Assembly (NCBI GenBank): GCA_047616325.1
Contig: JBLHGN010000043.1
Coordinates: 1-17,779, forward strand
Direction of reading: 5' to 3'
DNA length: 17,779 nucleotides
Source of the DNA: JBLHGN01 sp047616325
GTDB taxonomy: Bacteria; Pseudomonadota; Gammaproteobacteria; Pseudomonadales; Cellvibrionaceae
Numbering within the stretch: position 1 is the first letter of the stretch; each line of letters begins with the position of its first letter. Positions 1-8,832 of this stretch are shown here, in pieces. The position numbers and the translations under genes are program-made. The notes under the pieces were generated by a model. It searched no databases, was not told the origin of the DNA, and saw only the letters and a program-made list of their open reading frames with translations.

Positions 1-327
1 ACCCAAGACCGTTGTGTGTTGCTTTACCCCGAAACGGAATGGCAAAACATTCTTCCCAAAATAGAAGCACTTCCTACTTTTAATAAAGCAGCATTGCGCG
101 CTCAGCGCCTCCTTATTGGATACGCCTGCCCGCTAGAGTTAGATGGTAGTGGGCGCGTATTAGTTCCTCCCACCTTGCGCGACTACGCAGGGCTAGATAA
201 AAAACTTATGCTCGTTGGTCTTGGCAAAAAATTCGAGCTTTGGAGTGAAGAGTCCTGGTTGTCGACGGTTGCCGAGCTTGATCCAAATGATGCGATGCCA
301 GAAGAAATGTTGTCGTTATCCCTATAA
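1..327 (+). CDS. mraZ: MraZ, dcw cluster transcription regulator (5' partial)
   Basis: MraZ is an AbrB-like DNA-binding protein that forms ring-shaped oligomers. In E. coli it represses its own promoter and so the whole dcw cluster. The reading frame is open from base 1, so the start and roughly 40 N-terminal residues lie outside the window; the GTG at 16 is internal. The visible 108 residues contain the second MraZ repeat: a CVLLYPETEW segment, the basic RAQRLLIGYA stretch, the LDGSGRVLVPPTLRDYAGL core and the KFELWSEESW segment. These match the C-terminal half of the E. coli protein. The gene sits 11 nt before rsmH, its usual neighbour. Its operator repeats would lie upstream and cannot be seen here. 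Identity is secure from motif order and context. Confidence 0.95.
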   Translation, partial: TQDRCVLLYPETEWQNILPKIEALPTFNKAALRAQRLLIGYACPLELDGSGRVLVPPTLRDYAGLDKKLMLVGLGKKFELWSEESWLSTVAELDPNDAMPEEMLSLSL

Positions 328-338
328 AAGAGCCCATT

Positions 339-1271
339 ATGGAAAGTGCTTCTCATTATTCGGTTCTGTTAAAGGAATCGGTAGACGCCTTAGTTTACAA
401 CCCCGATGGTGCCTACGTAGATGGTACGTTTGGGCGTGGGGGTCACAGCCGAGAAATACTATCTCGCCTGTCACCTAATGGGCGACTAATAGCCTTTGAT
501 AAAGATCCGCAAGCGGTCGCGGAAGGATTGCTGCTCGCGCAGCAAGATCGGCGCTTCAGCATAGTTCATAACAGTTTTGCAAAATTGAAAGAAACGCTCA
601 CTGAAGAAAAAGATATTGCGCAAATAGACGGAGTCTTATTGGATCTCGGAGTGTCTTCACCGCAACTGGATGAGGGAGAGCGAGGCTTTAGTTTTATGAA
701 AGATGGCCCGCTAGATATGCGAATGAATAATTCGCAGGGCCAGACAGTTGCTCAGTGGCTGGCCATTGCTGAAGAGGGAGAGATTATATTTGTATTGCGC
801 GAGTATGGTGAAGAGCGATTTGCTAAAAGAATTGCACGGGCCATCGTTGAGGAACGTGATAAAGGTGAAATGACAAGAACATTGCAGTTAGCAGAAATTG
901 TCAGCGCGGCTAATCCAAAGTGGGAAAAGGGTAAAAATCCTGCTACTCGCGCTTTTCAGGCATTCCGTATTTTTATCAATCGCGAGCTGGTTGAGCTTGA
1001 ATCCACGCTGGCGGAATCTTTAAGTATATTGGAGGGTGGCGGTCGTTTGGTTGTCATTAGTTTTCATTCGCTAGAAGATAGAATTGTAAAACGATTTTTT
1101 CGCGACAAAGCGAGAGGGAAAATTTTTCCAATTAGTATACCGGTAACTGAAGAAATGCTCGGCAAAGAATTAAAAATAATCGGTAAGGCCTTAAGGGCAG
1201 GCAGCCAAGAGGTGGATGAAAATATTCGCTCTAGAAGCGCCATTATGCGAGTGGCAGAGCGTCTGCTTTGA
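339..1271 (+). CDS. rsmH: RsmH, 16S rRNA m4C1402 methyltransferase
   Basis: RsmH (MraW) is a cytoplasmic SAM-dependent enzyme that N4-methylates C1402 of 16S rRNA in the ribosomal P site. The 310-residue product is close to the usual length of about 310. It starts ATG with a weak GAG-type ribosome site just upstream. The SAM-binding glycine-rich motif DGTFGRGGH is at residues 28-36, followed by the acidic FDKDP strand. The VLLDLGVSSPQLD motif, the NPATRAFQAFRIFINREL segment and the SFHSLEDRIVKRFF motif near the C terminus are all family hallmarks. It lies 11 nt after mraZ and 64 nt before ftsL, so it is very probably cotranscribed with both. No anomaly was seen. Confidence 0.97.
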   Translation: MESASHYSVLLKESVDALVYNPDGAYVDGTFGRGGHSREILSRLSPNGRLIAFDKDPQAVAEGLLLAQQDRRFSIVHNSFAKLKETLTEEKDIAQIDGVLLDLGVSSPQLDEGERGFSFMKDGPLDMRMNNSQGQTVAQWLAIAEEGEIIFVLREYGEERFAKRIARAIVEERDKGEMTRTLQLAEIVSAANPKWEKGKNPATRAFQAFRIFINRELVELESTLAESLSILEGGGRLVVISFHSLEDRIVKRFFRDKARGKIFPISIPVTEEMLGKELKIIGKALRAGSQEVDENIRSRSAIMRVAERLL

Positions 1272-1335
1272 ATTAAATTGCTGAAAATGAGTTGAGCTTT
1301 AAACCTGCGATAGCAGAAAATTTATGAGGTGCAGC

Positions 1336-1650
1336 GTGAATGTAGATTCGGAAAAACTTAAAGCAAAAAGCAAAGGTGGATCTGTTCTGTCGTTTGTACT
1401 TCTTGTGTTTTGGTTACTTTCTGTGGCCTCTTCCATAGGTGTGATTTATTCGACTTATGAATCGCGCAAAGCTACGCAAGAGCTGGAATCGTTACGCATT
1501 GAAGCTAGTGGAATGAAAGTTATGTCTGGCCAGTTTTTCTTGGAGAAAAGCACATTGTCTGCTTTCTCTCGTGTAGAAAGAATAGCGACAAAAAAACTGA
1601 ACATGATCACACCGGATCCGGATAAAACAGTGCTGGTATATAGAAAGTGA
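1336..1650 (+). CDS. ftsL: FtsL, bitopic division protein
   Basis: FtsL is a small inner-membrane protein that forms the FtsQLB complex with FtsB and FtsQ and activates FtsWI at the septum. From the GTG at 1336 the product has 104 residues. A lysine-rich cytoplasmic tail covers about residues 5-14, one membrane helix about 16-38, and the rest is a periplasmic helix with leucine-zipper character (ATQELESLRIEASGMK), ending in PDPDKTVLVYRK. I chose GTG 1336 because GAGGTG at 1326-1331 is a good ribosome site 4-6 nt upstream. The in-frame ATG at 1324 has no such site and would add only four residues. The stop overlaps the ftsI start as GTGA. Sequence conservation in this family is weak, so the call rests on position, size and topology. 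Confidence 0.9.
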   Translation: MNVDSEKLKAKSKGGSVLSFVLLVFWLLSVASSIGVIYSTYESRKATQELESLRIEASGMKVMSGQFFLEKSTLSAFSRVERIATKKLNMITPDPDKTVLVYRK

Positions 1651-3407
1651 ATAGCAAAAAGAATCGCCCTTTGGCTGTGTTGCCCTCTCAATCGCTTTCG
1701 ATGTGGCGTTTGAGTTTGGCTGCGGGAGTGTTGGCTGTTTTTCCGTTTTTGCTGACATGGCATTTGGCGCATTTGCAAGTGGTGCCGGGCGAAGAACGAG
1801 GCTTCCACTTTTTACAAAACGAAGGTGAAGCGAGAACATTACGAAATCTAAAAATAAACGCATACCGCGGCACTATCACCGATCGCAACGGAGAACTTTT
1901 AGCCGTTAGTACTCCGGTTAAATCCCTATTTGTTAATCCTAAAGAAATTAAAAGTACTGATGTGGCCAGACTCGCTAGAGCGCTAAAAGTCGACGTAAAG
2001 GGATTGCGCTTACGTTTGGCCAAATACAAAAACAAACAATTTATGTATTTGGCCAGGCACCTTCCCCCTCACGAAGCGGATGCGATTCTAGCAGAAAAAA
2101 TTACTGGATTATTTGCCCAGGAGGAATATAGAAGGTTTTACCCCGCAGGTGAAGTGGTCGCCCATGTGGTTGGTTTTACTGATGTTGATGACACCGGCCA
2201 GGAAGGCGCGGAGTTGGCATTTGATCATTGGCTCGCAGGGGCTCCAGGTGAAAAAAAGGTAATCAAAGATTTAAAAGGCAATGTCGTAAAGGAACTGGGT
2301 GTTTTAACCTCACCTAATCCAGGAAATGATTTAAAGTTAACCATCGATATGCGACTGCAGTATTTGGCTTATAGAGAGTTAAAAAATGCTATTGCCAAGC
2401 AGGGGGCTAAGTCTGGCTCTTTGGTAATGATGGATGCACAGTCGGGTGAGATATTGGCGATGGCGAATCAGCCATCGTACAACCCAAACGACAGGTCAAC
2501 AGTAATTCCGATGCAGCTGCGTAATCGCGCCTTTACAGATGTTTTTGAACCGGGCTCAACCATGAAACCATTTACGATTATGGCTGCATTGGAAACAGGC
2601 GATTACACACCAGCTTACACAATTGATACAAGCCCAGGACACCTATTTGTAGCGGGAAAGATGATACCCGATCCAGTAAATTACGGCGTTATGGATTTAA
2701 CAAAAATCATTATCAAGTCCAGCCAAGTGGGTATCAGTAAATTGGCTTTGAAAATGGAACCCGAGATCATTCGCGATATGTATTTGCGTACAGGTTTGGG
2801 ACAAACTTCTGGATCTGGATTTCCGGGCGAGAGTGCGGGCTATTTGCCCAGTCACGAGAAATGGCATCCCATTGAGCAGGTAACCTTTGCTTATGGTTAC
2901 GGTCTTAGCGTAAATGCCGTGCAACTTGCGCAAGCGTATAGCGTAATAGCTTCTGGAGGAAAGTTTAATGCTGCCCGCTTGATATATCAGAATGAGGACA
3001 CGAGCCAGCAGTCGCACCAAATAATTGCCCCTCATATTACCCAGCAAATTACAAAGATGTTAAAGCAGGTAGTGGAGCCGGGTGGCACGGCAACGCGTGC
3101 ACAAATCGATGCTTATCCCGTTGCAGGAAAGACCGGCACTGCCCACAAAGTGGGTGCCCACGGCTATGCCGACGATAAATACATGGCCTTGTTTGCCGGT
3201 TTTTCTCCGGCAGATAAACCAGAAATTGTCGCTGTGGTTGTTATCAATGAGCCGCCATCGGGAGGTGGTTATTCTGGAGGAAAAGCGGCAGCACCTGTTT
3301 TTGCAAGCGCAGTGGAAGAGGCCTTAAGAATTCTACACGTGCCGCCAGTACAAAAGGCTGCTGTTGCTTCGATTCAATTCCCACTTAGCGCGACGAAGGT
3401 TAATTAA
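1647..3407 (+). CDS. ftsI: FtsI (PBP3), septal peptidoglycan transpeptidase
   Basis: FtsI is the class B penicillin-binding protein that crosslinks septal peptidoglycan in the periplasm, paired with the polymerase FtsW. The 586-residue product has a membrane anchor at about residues 20-45. A pedestal domain follows (YRGTITDRNGELLAVS at about 73-88 and the RFYPAGEVVAHVVGF segment). The transpeptidase domain starts near residue 230. The nucleophile motif STMK is at 304-307 (Ser304, Lys307) and KTGT at 495-498. The second active-site motif, normally SxN, reads S358-S359-Q360, an unusual Gln where Asn is expected. The start is a GTG overlapping the ftsL stop by four bases, so translation is probably coupled. 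Identity is certain; the effect of the Gln is unknown. Confidence 0.97.
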   Translation: MNSKKNRPLAVLPSQSLSMWRLSLAAGVLAVFPFLLTWHLAHLQVVPGEERGFHFLQNEGEARTLRNLKINAYRGTITDRNGELLAVSTPVKSLFVNPKEIKSTDVARLARALKVDVKGLRLRLAKYKNKQFMYLARHLPPHEADAILAEKITGLFAQEEYRRFYPAGEVVAHVVGFTDVDDTGQEGAELAFDHWLAGAPGEKKVIKDLKGNVVKELGVLTSPNPGNDLKLTIDMRLQYLAYRELKNAIAKQGAKSGSLVMMDAQSGEILAMANQPSYNPNDRSTVIPMQLRNRAFTDVFEPGSTMKPFTIMAALETGDYTPAYTIDTSPGHLFVAGKMIPDPVNYGVMDLTKIIIKSSQVGISKLALKMEPEIIRDMYLRTGLGQTSGSGFPGESAGYLPSHEKWHPIEQVTFAYGYGLSVNAVQLAQAYSVIASGGKFNAARLIYQNEDTSQQSHQIIAPHITQQITKMLKQVVEPGGTATRAQIDAYPVAGKTGTAHKVGAHGYADDKYMALFAGFSPADKPEIVAVVVINEPPSGGGYSGGKAAAPVFASAVEEALRILHVPPVQKAAVASIQFPLSATKVN

Positions 3408-3408
3408 A

Positions 3409-5001
3409 ATGGGACACAATTTGTCACATGCAAAAAACCTCGCAACTCTGCTTAATGCTCATATGCCCGCGCACTACATTTTTAGTGAGCAAGAGAAAAG
3501 CATTAATGTAAGCGATATTCAAACAGATAGCCGATTAGTAAAAAAGGGTTCTATTTTTGTTGCATTGAAAGGTCTTACTCAAAATGGTGAGACCTTTGTA
3601 AGTGCGGCCATAGCAAAGGGTTCCAGCGCAGTATTGGTGGACAGCCAATCGGAGCTCGAAGGCAGTGTCCCCGGTGTCCCAGTGTTGCCCGTTGTTAACT
3701 TAACAAAAAAGTTATCTTGTATCGCCAGCAGATTTTTTGATGAGCCTTCACAAAAACTTAGTGTGGTTGGTGTAACTGGAACCAATGGAAAAAGTACGGT
3801 TGTATCTCTGGTGGCGCAGTTATTTTCACACCTAGGTAAAAAATCTGCGACTTTGGGTACTCTCGGTTATGGCGTGATCGGTGAGTATCTCATCGAAACC
3901 GGCATGACAACGCCAGACGCTGTGCAATGTCAGCGAATATTGGCAGATTTAGTTGATGAGCATGTTGACGTGGTGAGCATGGAAGTGTCGTCCCATGGCA
4001 TTGATCAAAATCGCGTATCCTCGATCTCGTTTGGCGCGGTTATTCTAACCAATATTACGCGCGATCATTTAGATTATCACGGGAGTTTTAGCGCTTACGC
4101 GGAAACAAAAACAGCCTTTGTCTGCGGCGAACAAAGCAAGCTTGCCATAATTAACTTAGATGATGACTTAGGTTTGGCTTTGGTGGAATCGTTACAAAAA
4201 AGTCAAAAGCCTTTTTTTTGCTTCGCGATAAAAAACTCCCAGGCCGACGTGTATGTGAAAGATGTGGAATATTTTCCCACGGGAATGCGGGTTTCGATTC
4301 ACTCCCCTTGGGGCGCAGTAAGTTTTATTACATCCATGGTAGGTTCGTTCAATTTAAGCAATATTTTGGCTGCCGTTACGGCTATATGTGGGCTTGGGCA
4401 ATCCCTTGAAAAAGTTGTTGCTGGCATTCATAGATTAAGACCAGTGGCTGGTCGTATGCAGCGAGTAGATCCACTCGCTCATACGCCATCGGAAGGTGCA
4501 TATCCGAAAGTGTATGTTGATTATGCTCATACCCCGGATGCCTTGGAAAAATCCCTGGAAGCATTGGCGCAGCACACTTGCGATAAAATATGGGTGGTGT
4601 TTGGTTGCGGTGGCGATAGAGATAAAGGTAAGCGCCCGCAAATGGCGCGAATTGCACAAATGAATGCGCACTGTGTGGTGGTGACCTCCGATAATCCTCG
4701 CTCAGAAAGCCCCGCTTCGATTATCGATGATATAGCGCAGGGTTTTTCTAGAGAAAAAAATACCAGCGCCATTGCCAAAATTGGCGACAGAAAAGAGGCG
4801 ATTGAATTCGCTATCAATAATTGCGAGATAAACGATTGTGTATTGGTTGCCGGAAAAGGTCACGAGGATTACCAAATAATTGGTAATCAAAAAAAAACAT
4901 TTAGTGATTATCTCGTTGCACAGCAAGCCCTGACTGGGCGTTTAATTGCAGGGGCCACCCACTCTGCCATGCCCTCCTCACAAGAGGATACGCGCTTATG
5001 A
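3409..5001 (+). CDS. murE: MurE, UDP-MurNAc-L-Ala-D-Glu:meso-DAP ligase
   Basis: MurE is the cytoplasmic ATP-dependent ligase that adds the third stem-peptide residue. The ATP-binding loop GVTGTNGKST is at residues 121-130, followed by MEVSSHGIDQNR and NITRDHLDYHG of the central domain. The DNPR motif at 428-431 (in SDNPRSE) is the signature of enzymes that use meso-diaminopimelate rather than lysine. KGHEDYQIIGNQK follows near the C terminus. I chose the ATG at 3409, one base after the ftsI stop, because an AAGG ribosome site lies about 9 nt upstream. A longer frame from 3364 would overlap ftsI. At 530 residues it is somewhat longer than the roughly 495 of E. coli, with extra sequence at both ends. 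The stop overlaps murF by four bases (ATGA). Confidence 0.97.
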   Translation: MGHNLSHAKNLATLLNAHMPAHYIFSEQEKSINVSDIQTDSRLVKKGSIFVALKGLTQNGETFVSAAIAKGSSAVLVDSQSELEGSVPGVPVLPVVNLTKKLSCIASRFFDEPSQKLSVVGVTGTNGKSTVVSLVAQLFSHLGKKSATLGTLGYGVIGEYLIETGMTTPDAVQCQRILADLVDEHVDVVSMEVSSHGIDQNRVSSISFGAVILTNITRDHLDYHGSFSAYAETKTAFVCGEQSKLAIINLDDDLGLALVESLQKSQKPFFCFAIKNSQADVYVKDVEYFPTGMRVSIHSPWGAVSFITSMVGSFNLSNILAAVTAICGLGQSLEKVVAGIHRLRPVAGRMQRVDPLAHTPSEGAYPKVYVDYAHTPDALEKSLEALAQHTCDKIWVVFGCGGDRDKGKRPQMARIAQMNAHCVVVTSDNPRSESPASIIDDIAQGFSREKNTSAIAKIGDRKEAIEFAINNCEINDCVLVAGKGHEDYQIIGNQKKTFSDYLVAQQALTGRLIAGATHSAMPSSQEDTRL

Positions 5002-6380
5002 AGCTGTCTGACTTACAAAGTGCTGGAGTGGGTATCTGTCGAGGTGGAGATTGTGAGTTTTCAACGCTGAGCACCGATACTAGAACACTGCAGGTGAACG
5101 ATTTATTTGTGGCAATAAGCGGCGAACACTTTGATGCCCATGATTATGCAATTCTCGCAAAAGAGAAAGGTGTATGTGGACTTGTTGTAGAGCGAGCCCT
5201 AAACGTAGCTTTGCCGCAATTGGTAGTAAAAGATTCCATCGTTGCACTGGGAGAAATTGCGGCAATAGTTAGGCACGAGTTTACCGGTCAAGTTTTAGCG
5301 ATTACTGGCAGTTGCGGTAAGACCAGTGTCAAAGCAATGTTAAAGAATATATGTGATGAGGCGGGAACCTGCATCGCTACACAAGGCAATTTTAACAACC
5401 ACATTGGTGTTCCGCTAACCTTATTACGTTTAACGCAAGAAGCCGATTTCGCCGTAATTGAAGCGGGTACTAGTGGAGTTGGTGAAATTTCCTACCTTAC
5501 CCGTTTAATTAAACCCGATGTTGCCTTGGTGAACAATGTAATGCCGGCACACGTAGAGGGTTTCGGAACAGTAGAAGCTATAGCAAGAGAAAAGTCTGCA
5601 ATTTATGGAACGAGTCAAAATTTATCTATTCCTGTGGTGAATTTAGACGATGCCCATCTAAATATTTTGCTCGGCGACTTGGGAGCTCGCAAAGTTGTTG
5701 GCTTTACAAGCCGTGCAGAACTAGAAAGCCTACCCATTAATTGCGAACAAGTTATTACCCTCGTGCGTGCCGCAGAGGTGACTGCAGACGCACTTGGGCG
5801 TTGTGAATTCTTGTTAGTAGTAGGGGAAGCGTCGTGCAGAATACAGTTAGGTGTGCTTGGTAGGCACAGCTTGAATAATGCGCTAGCGGCTGCCACTTGC
5901 GCTTATGTTATGGGTGTTGGCTTTTGCGAAATAAAGCGCGGGCTGGAAAGTTTTACCGGTGAAAATGGACGTATGCAAGTGCTTTGTGGAATAAATGGCG
6001 CCACGATAATTGATGATAGTTACAACGCAAACCCCGGATCAATGAAAGCGGCAATTGATGTACTGGCAGGCAATCCTAATTCTATTTTGGTGAGTGGCGA
6101 TATGGCCGAGCTGGGAGGGCATTCAGCCGCATTCCATAAAGAGCTTGGTGTTTATGCAAAGACAAAAGGCATAGGTAGGGTATACACCGTTGGTAAAGAT
6201 TCCAGGGGCATATCTTCCGGATTTGGAAGTGAAGATAACCACTGCGAGAATAAAGACGATCTTATTAAGCGTTTAATTTCCACGATTAATGAGATTTCGT
6301 GTGTGTTAGTTAAGGGGTCCAGAAGTGCCAAGATGGAAACAGTGGTGAAGGCTTTAACATCAAATGAGGTAATGCACTGA
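4998..6380 (+). CDS. murF: MurF, UDP-MurNAc-tripeptide:D-Ala-D-Ala ligase
   Basis: MurF is the cytoplasmic ligase that adds the D-Ala-D-Ala dipeptide made by Ddl, completing the UDP-MurNAc-pentapeptide. The product has 460 residues, as is usual. The N-terminal substrate domain shows the STDTRTL and DLFVAISGEHFDAHDY segments. The ATP loop reads TGSCGKTS at residues 103-110, with Cys106 where Ser is commoner. It is followed by the NFNNHIGVPLTLL motif, the IDDSYNANPGSMKAAID motif that marks MurF, and VLVKGSRSAKME near the C terminus. The ATG lies inside the murE stop (ATGA) and the gene's own TGA overlaps the mraY ATG by one base, so translation is probably coupled on both sides. Confidence 0.97.
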   Translation: MKLSDLQSAGVGICRGGDCEFSTLSTDTRTLQVNDLFVAISGEHFDAHDYAILAKEKGVCGLVVERALNVALPQLVVKDSIVALGEIAAIVRHEFTGQVLAITGSCGKTSVKAMLKNICDEAGTCIATQGNFNNHIGVPLTLLRLTQEADFAVIEAGTSGVGEISYLTRLIKPDVALVNNVMPAHVEGFGTVEAIAREKSAIYGTSQNLSIPVVNLDDAHLNILLGDLGARKVVGFTSRAELESLPINCEQVITLVRAAEVTADALGRCEFLLVVGEASCRIQLGVLGRHSLNNALAAATCAYVMGVGFCEIKRGLESFTGENGRMQVLCGINGATIIDDSYNANPGSMKAAIDVLAGNPNSILVSGDMAELGGHSAAFHKELGVYAKTKGIGRVYTVGKDSRGISSGFGSEDNHCENKDDLIKRLISTINEISCVLVKGSRSAKMETVVKALTSNEVMH

Positions 6381-7462
6381 TGTTGGTAATGTTGGCAAAA
6401 TATCTGGAACAATATATTGGTGCGTTTAGCGTGTTCCAATATCTTACCTTTAGGGGAATCTTGGGTGTGGCAACCGCACTTGGCCTTTCTCTTTTGCTCG
6501 GTCCTTGGATGATACGAAAACTAAACGAATTGCAAATAGGTCAGGCAATTCGGGACGATGGTCCGCAAAGTCATTTGAGTAAATCAGGTACGCCGACTAT
6601 GGGCGGGGGCCTGATTCTTTTTGCGATTTTACTTTCCACCGTGCTTTGGTCAAATTTGGATAATCGCTATGTGGTTGCTGTTGTGTTTGTTACCTTTACT
6701 TTTGGTTTGATTGGTTGGGTTGACGATTATCGCAAAGTGGTGGAAAAAAATTCAAAGGGCTTACCCGCTAAATGGAAATATTTTTGGCAGTCGATCTTGG
6801 GTTTTACGGTGGCCTACGGCTTGTATGTGACCAGAACAGTACCCGAAGAAACCCTACTGTATATTCCCTTCTTTAAAGATATCGCGATAGAGATGGGTTT
6901 TTTCTATGTGATTTTAACTTACTTTATGATCGTGGGTTTTAGTAATGCAGTGAACTTAACCGATGGTCTAGATGGTTTGGCTATTATGCCAACGGTGATG
7001 ATAGGGTCTGCCTTAGGAATTATTGCTTATCTAGTCGGTAACTTTAATTTCGCCAATTATTTACACATACCCTATATTCCCGGCTCGGGTGAGTTGGTTG
7101 TATTTTGTGGTGCAATGGCCGGTGCGGGATTAGGGTTTTTATGGTTCAACACCTATCCAGCGCAAGTGTTTATGGGTGATGTTGGCGCCCTGGCCCTCGG
7201 GGCAGCCCTGGGTGTTATCGCTGTAATTGTGCGCCACGAAATCGTATTTTTTATTATGTCTGGTATTTTTGTGATGGAAACAGTATCCGTCATATTGCAG
7301 GTTGCATCCTTTAAATTAACAGGTAGACGCATATTTAGAATGGCACCTATTCATCATCATTTTGAATTGAAGGGTTGGCCGGAGCCTAGGGTTATTGTTC
7401 GCTTTTGGATAATAACAGTGATGCTGGTTTTATTTGGTCTAGCGACCCTTAAACTGAGGTAG
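6380..7462 (+). CDS. mraY: MraY, phospho-MurNAc-pentapeptide transferase
   Basis: MraY is a polytopic inner-membrane enzyme that transfers phospho-MurNAc-pentapeptide from UDP to undecaprenyl phosphate, giving lipid I. The 360-residue product has the family's usual length and about ten hydrophobic helices. The cytoplasmic motif DGPQSHLSKSGTPTMGG starts at residue 60. The Mg-binding pair D115-D116 is in VDDYRK, NLTDGLDGL is at 192-200, and the conserved Asp267 lies in FMGDVGAL. The APIHHHFE motif is near the C terminus. The ATG is the last base of the murF stop plus two (TGATG), which indicates coupled translation. Every expected catalytic residue is present and nothing unusual was seen. Confidence 0.98.
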   Translation: MLVMLAKYLEQYIGAFSVFQYLTFRGILGVATALGLSLLLGPWMIRKLNELQIGQAIRDDGPQSHLSKSGTPTMGGGLILFAILLSTVLWSNLDNRYVVAVVFVTFTFGLIGWVDDYRKVVEKNSKGLPAKWKYFWQSILGFTVAYGLYVTRTVPEETLLYIPFFKDIAIEMGFFYVILTYFMIVGFSNAVNLTDGLDGLAIMPTVMIGSALGIIAYLVGNFNFANYLHIPYIPGSGELVVFCGAMAGAGLGFLWFNTYPAQVFMGDVGALALGAALGVIAVIVRHEIVFFIMSGIFVMETVSVILQVASFKLTGRRIFRMAPIHHHFELKGWPEPRVIVRFWIITVMLVLFGLATLKLR

Positions 7463-7467
7463 GAGCA

Positions 7468-8832
7468 TTGGCGCAATTGATAACAAGTGACACCTATTCG
7501 TTGATCGTTGGCATGGGAGCAACGGGCCTGTCTATCGCCCGTTACCTCAGCAAACGAGGAGAGCGGTTTTGCCTGTTTGATACGCGATCGGATGCTGCGT
7601 TAGCGAAACAGTTCACTATCGAATTCCCTGCTGTAAATCAATATTTTGCTACTCTGGGTGACGACGTGATCGCATCGGCAAAAGAATTAGTATTAAGTCC
7701 AGGTGTTTCTCGTGAAGAAAATATTGTTGTTAAGGCTTTGCAATATGGAAAGCCGGTAATAGGTGATATCGAATTGTTTTTACGCGAGGCAAAAGCACCG
7801 GTTATTGGTATCACTGGTTCAAATGGAAAGTCTACCGTTACAACTTTGCTGGGTTTGATCGCAAAAAGCTGTGGCCTAAATGTAGGTGTCGGAGGCAATA
7901 TTGGCATTCCGGCTTTAGAGCTGTTGGACGCGTCTTTCGCCTTATACATACTTGAACTTTCAAGTTTTCAGTTGGAGAGTACATCTTCACCTCATCTCGA
8001 GGTTGCTTGTGTGTTAAATATTTCGCCAGACCATATGGATCGATACAACACGCTGGCCGACTATGTTACCGCCAAACAGCGTATTTTTTGGGGCGCCAAG
8101 CACGTTGTTTACAGCCTGGATGACCCACTCACGCGTCCGCCCATTGCCAAGGGTGTTGAGCGTTATGGCTTTGGCTTTCCCCACGGTGCTGAGTTAGAAG
8201 AAACAGCCTATACCTTTTCGCCAGAAACAGGTTGGCTCTTGTGTGGTGGTGATCGCTTAATTCAAAAAGACGATATAAAGATTAAGGGGCTGCATAATAT
8301 TCGCAACGCACTCGCTTGTTTTGCCATATGTGATGCAGCAGGAATCAGACGTGCCGCCTGTTGCGATGTACTTCAACGTTTTACGGGATTGCCTCACCGT
8401 TGTGAGTGGGTAACAGAGCGAAACGGCGTAACTTTTATAAACGACTCCAAAGCGACCAATGTAGGCGCGGCGGAAGCGGCAATTAGAGGGCTTGCGCCAG
8501 AATATAATGGCATAATATTAATTGCGGGTGGGGACGGTAAAGGCGCTTCTTTTTCTGAGCTTGGCAAAAATATTAATGCCTGTGTACGCGTGTTGGTATT
8601 AATTGGTACAGACGCTCAGAAAATAGCAGGCTCAGTAGCCGAGCATGTGAAGATTTGCTTTGCGAGCACCATGGAAAGTGCAGTTCAAGTGGCTGAAAGT
8701 TGTGCAGAGTACGGCGACGTTATCCTGCTCGCGCCTGCGTGTGCCAGTTTTGACATGTTCGCCAATTTCGAAGAGCGTGGGCAAATGTTTGTCGATGCTG
8801 TGATGAGTGGAAAAACAAAGGAGGCTGTGTAA
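7468..8832 (+). CDS. murD: MurD, UDP-MurNAc-L-Ala:D-Glu ligase
   Basis: MurD is the cytoplasmic ATP-dependent ligase that adds D-glutamate to UDP-MurNAc-L-Ala. The 454-residue product has an N-terminal nucleotide-like fold with GMGATGLS at residues 15-22. The ATP loop GITGSNGKST is at 114-123, the NISPDHMDRY motif follows, and INDSKATN starts the C-terminal domain. The start is most likely TTG 7468: GAGG at 7456-7459 lies 8 nt upstream and no ATG or GTG occurs before the first conserved motif. A second TTG at 7477 is a weaker alternative. The ribosome site overlaps the end of mraY, whose stop lies 5 nt before. The TAA overlaps the ftsW ATG by one base. Confidence 0.96.
   Translation: MAQLITSDTYSLIVGMGATGLSIARYLSKRGERFCLFDTRSDAALAKQFTIEFPAVNQYFATLGDDVIASAKELVLSPGVSREENIVVKALQYGKPVIGDIELFLREAKAPVIGITGSNGKSTVTTLLGLIAKSCGLNVGVGGNIGIPALELLDASFALYILELSSFQLESTSSPHLEVACVLNISPDHMDRYNTLADYVTAKQRIFWGAKHVVYSLDDPLTRPPIAKGVERYGFGFPHGAELEETAYTFSPETGWLLCGGDRLIQKDDIKIKGLHNIRNALACFAICDAAGIRRAACCDVLQRFTGLPHRCEWVTERNGVTFINDSKATNVGAAEAAIRGLAPEYNGIILIAGGDGKGASFSELGKNINACVRVLVLIGTDAQKIAGSVAEHVKICFASTMESAVQVAESCAEYGDVILLAPACASFDMFANFEERGQMFVDAVMSGKTKEAV

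Noticed and set aside
1455..2035. Several - strand open frames over ftsL and the start of ftsI
   Set aside because: They are antisense to well-supported genes, overlap each other, and show no family motif.
3364..3408. Longer N terminus for murE starting inside ftsI
   Set aside because: It would start at a non-ATG codon 44 nt inside ftsI without a ribosome site. ATG 3409 has a site and directly follows the ftsI stop.
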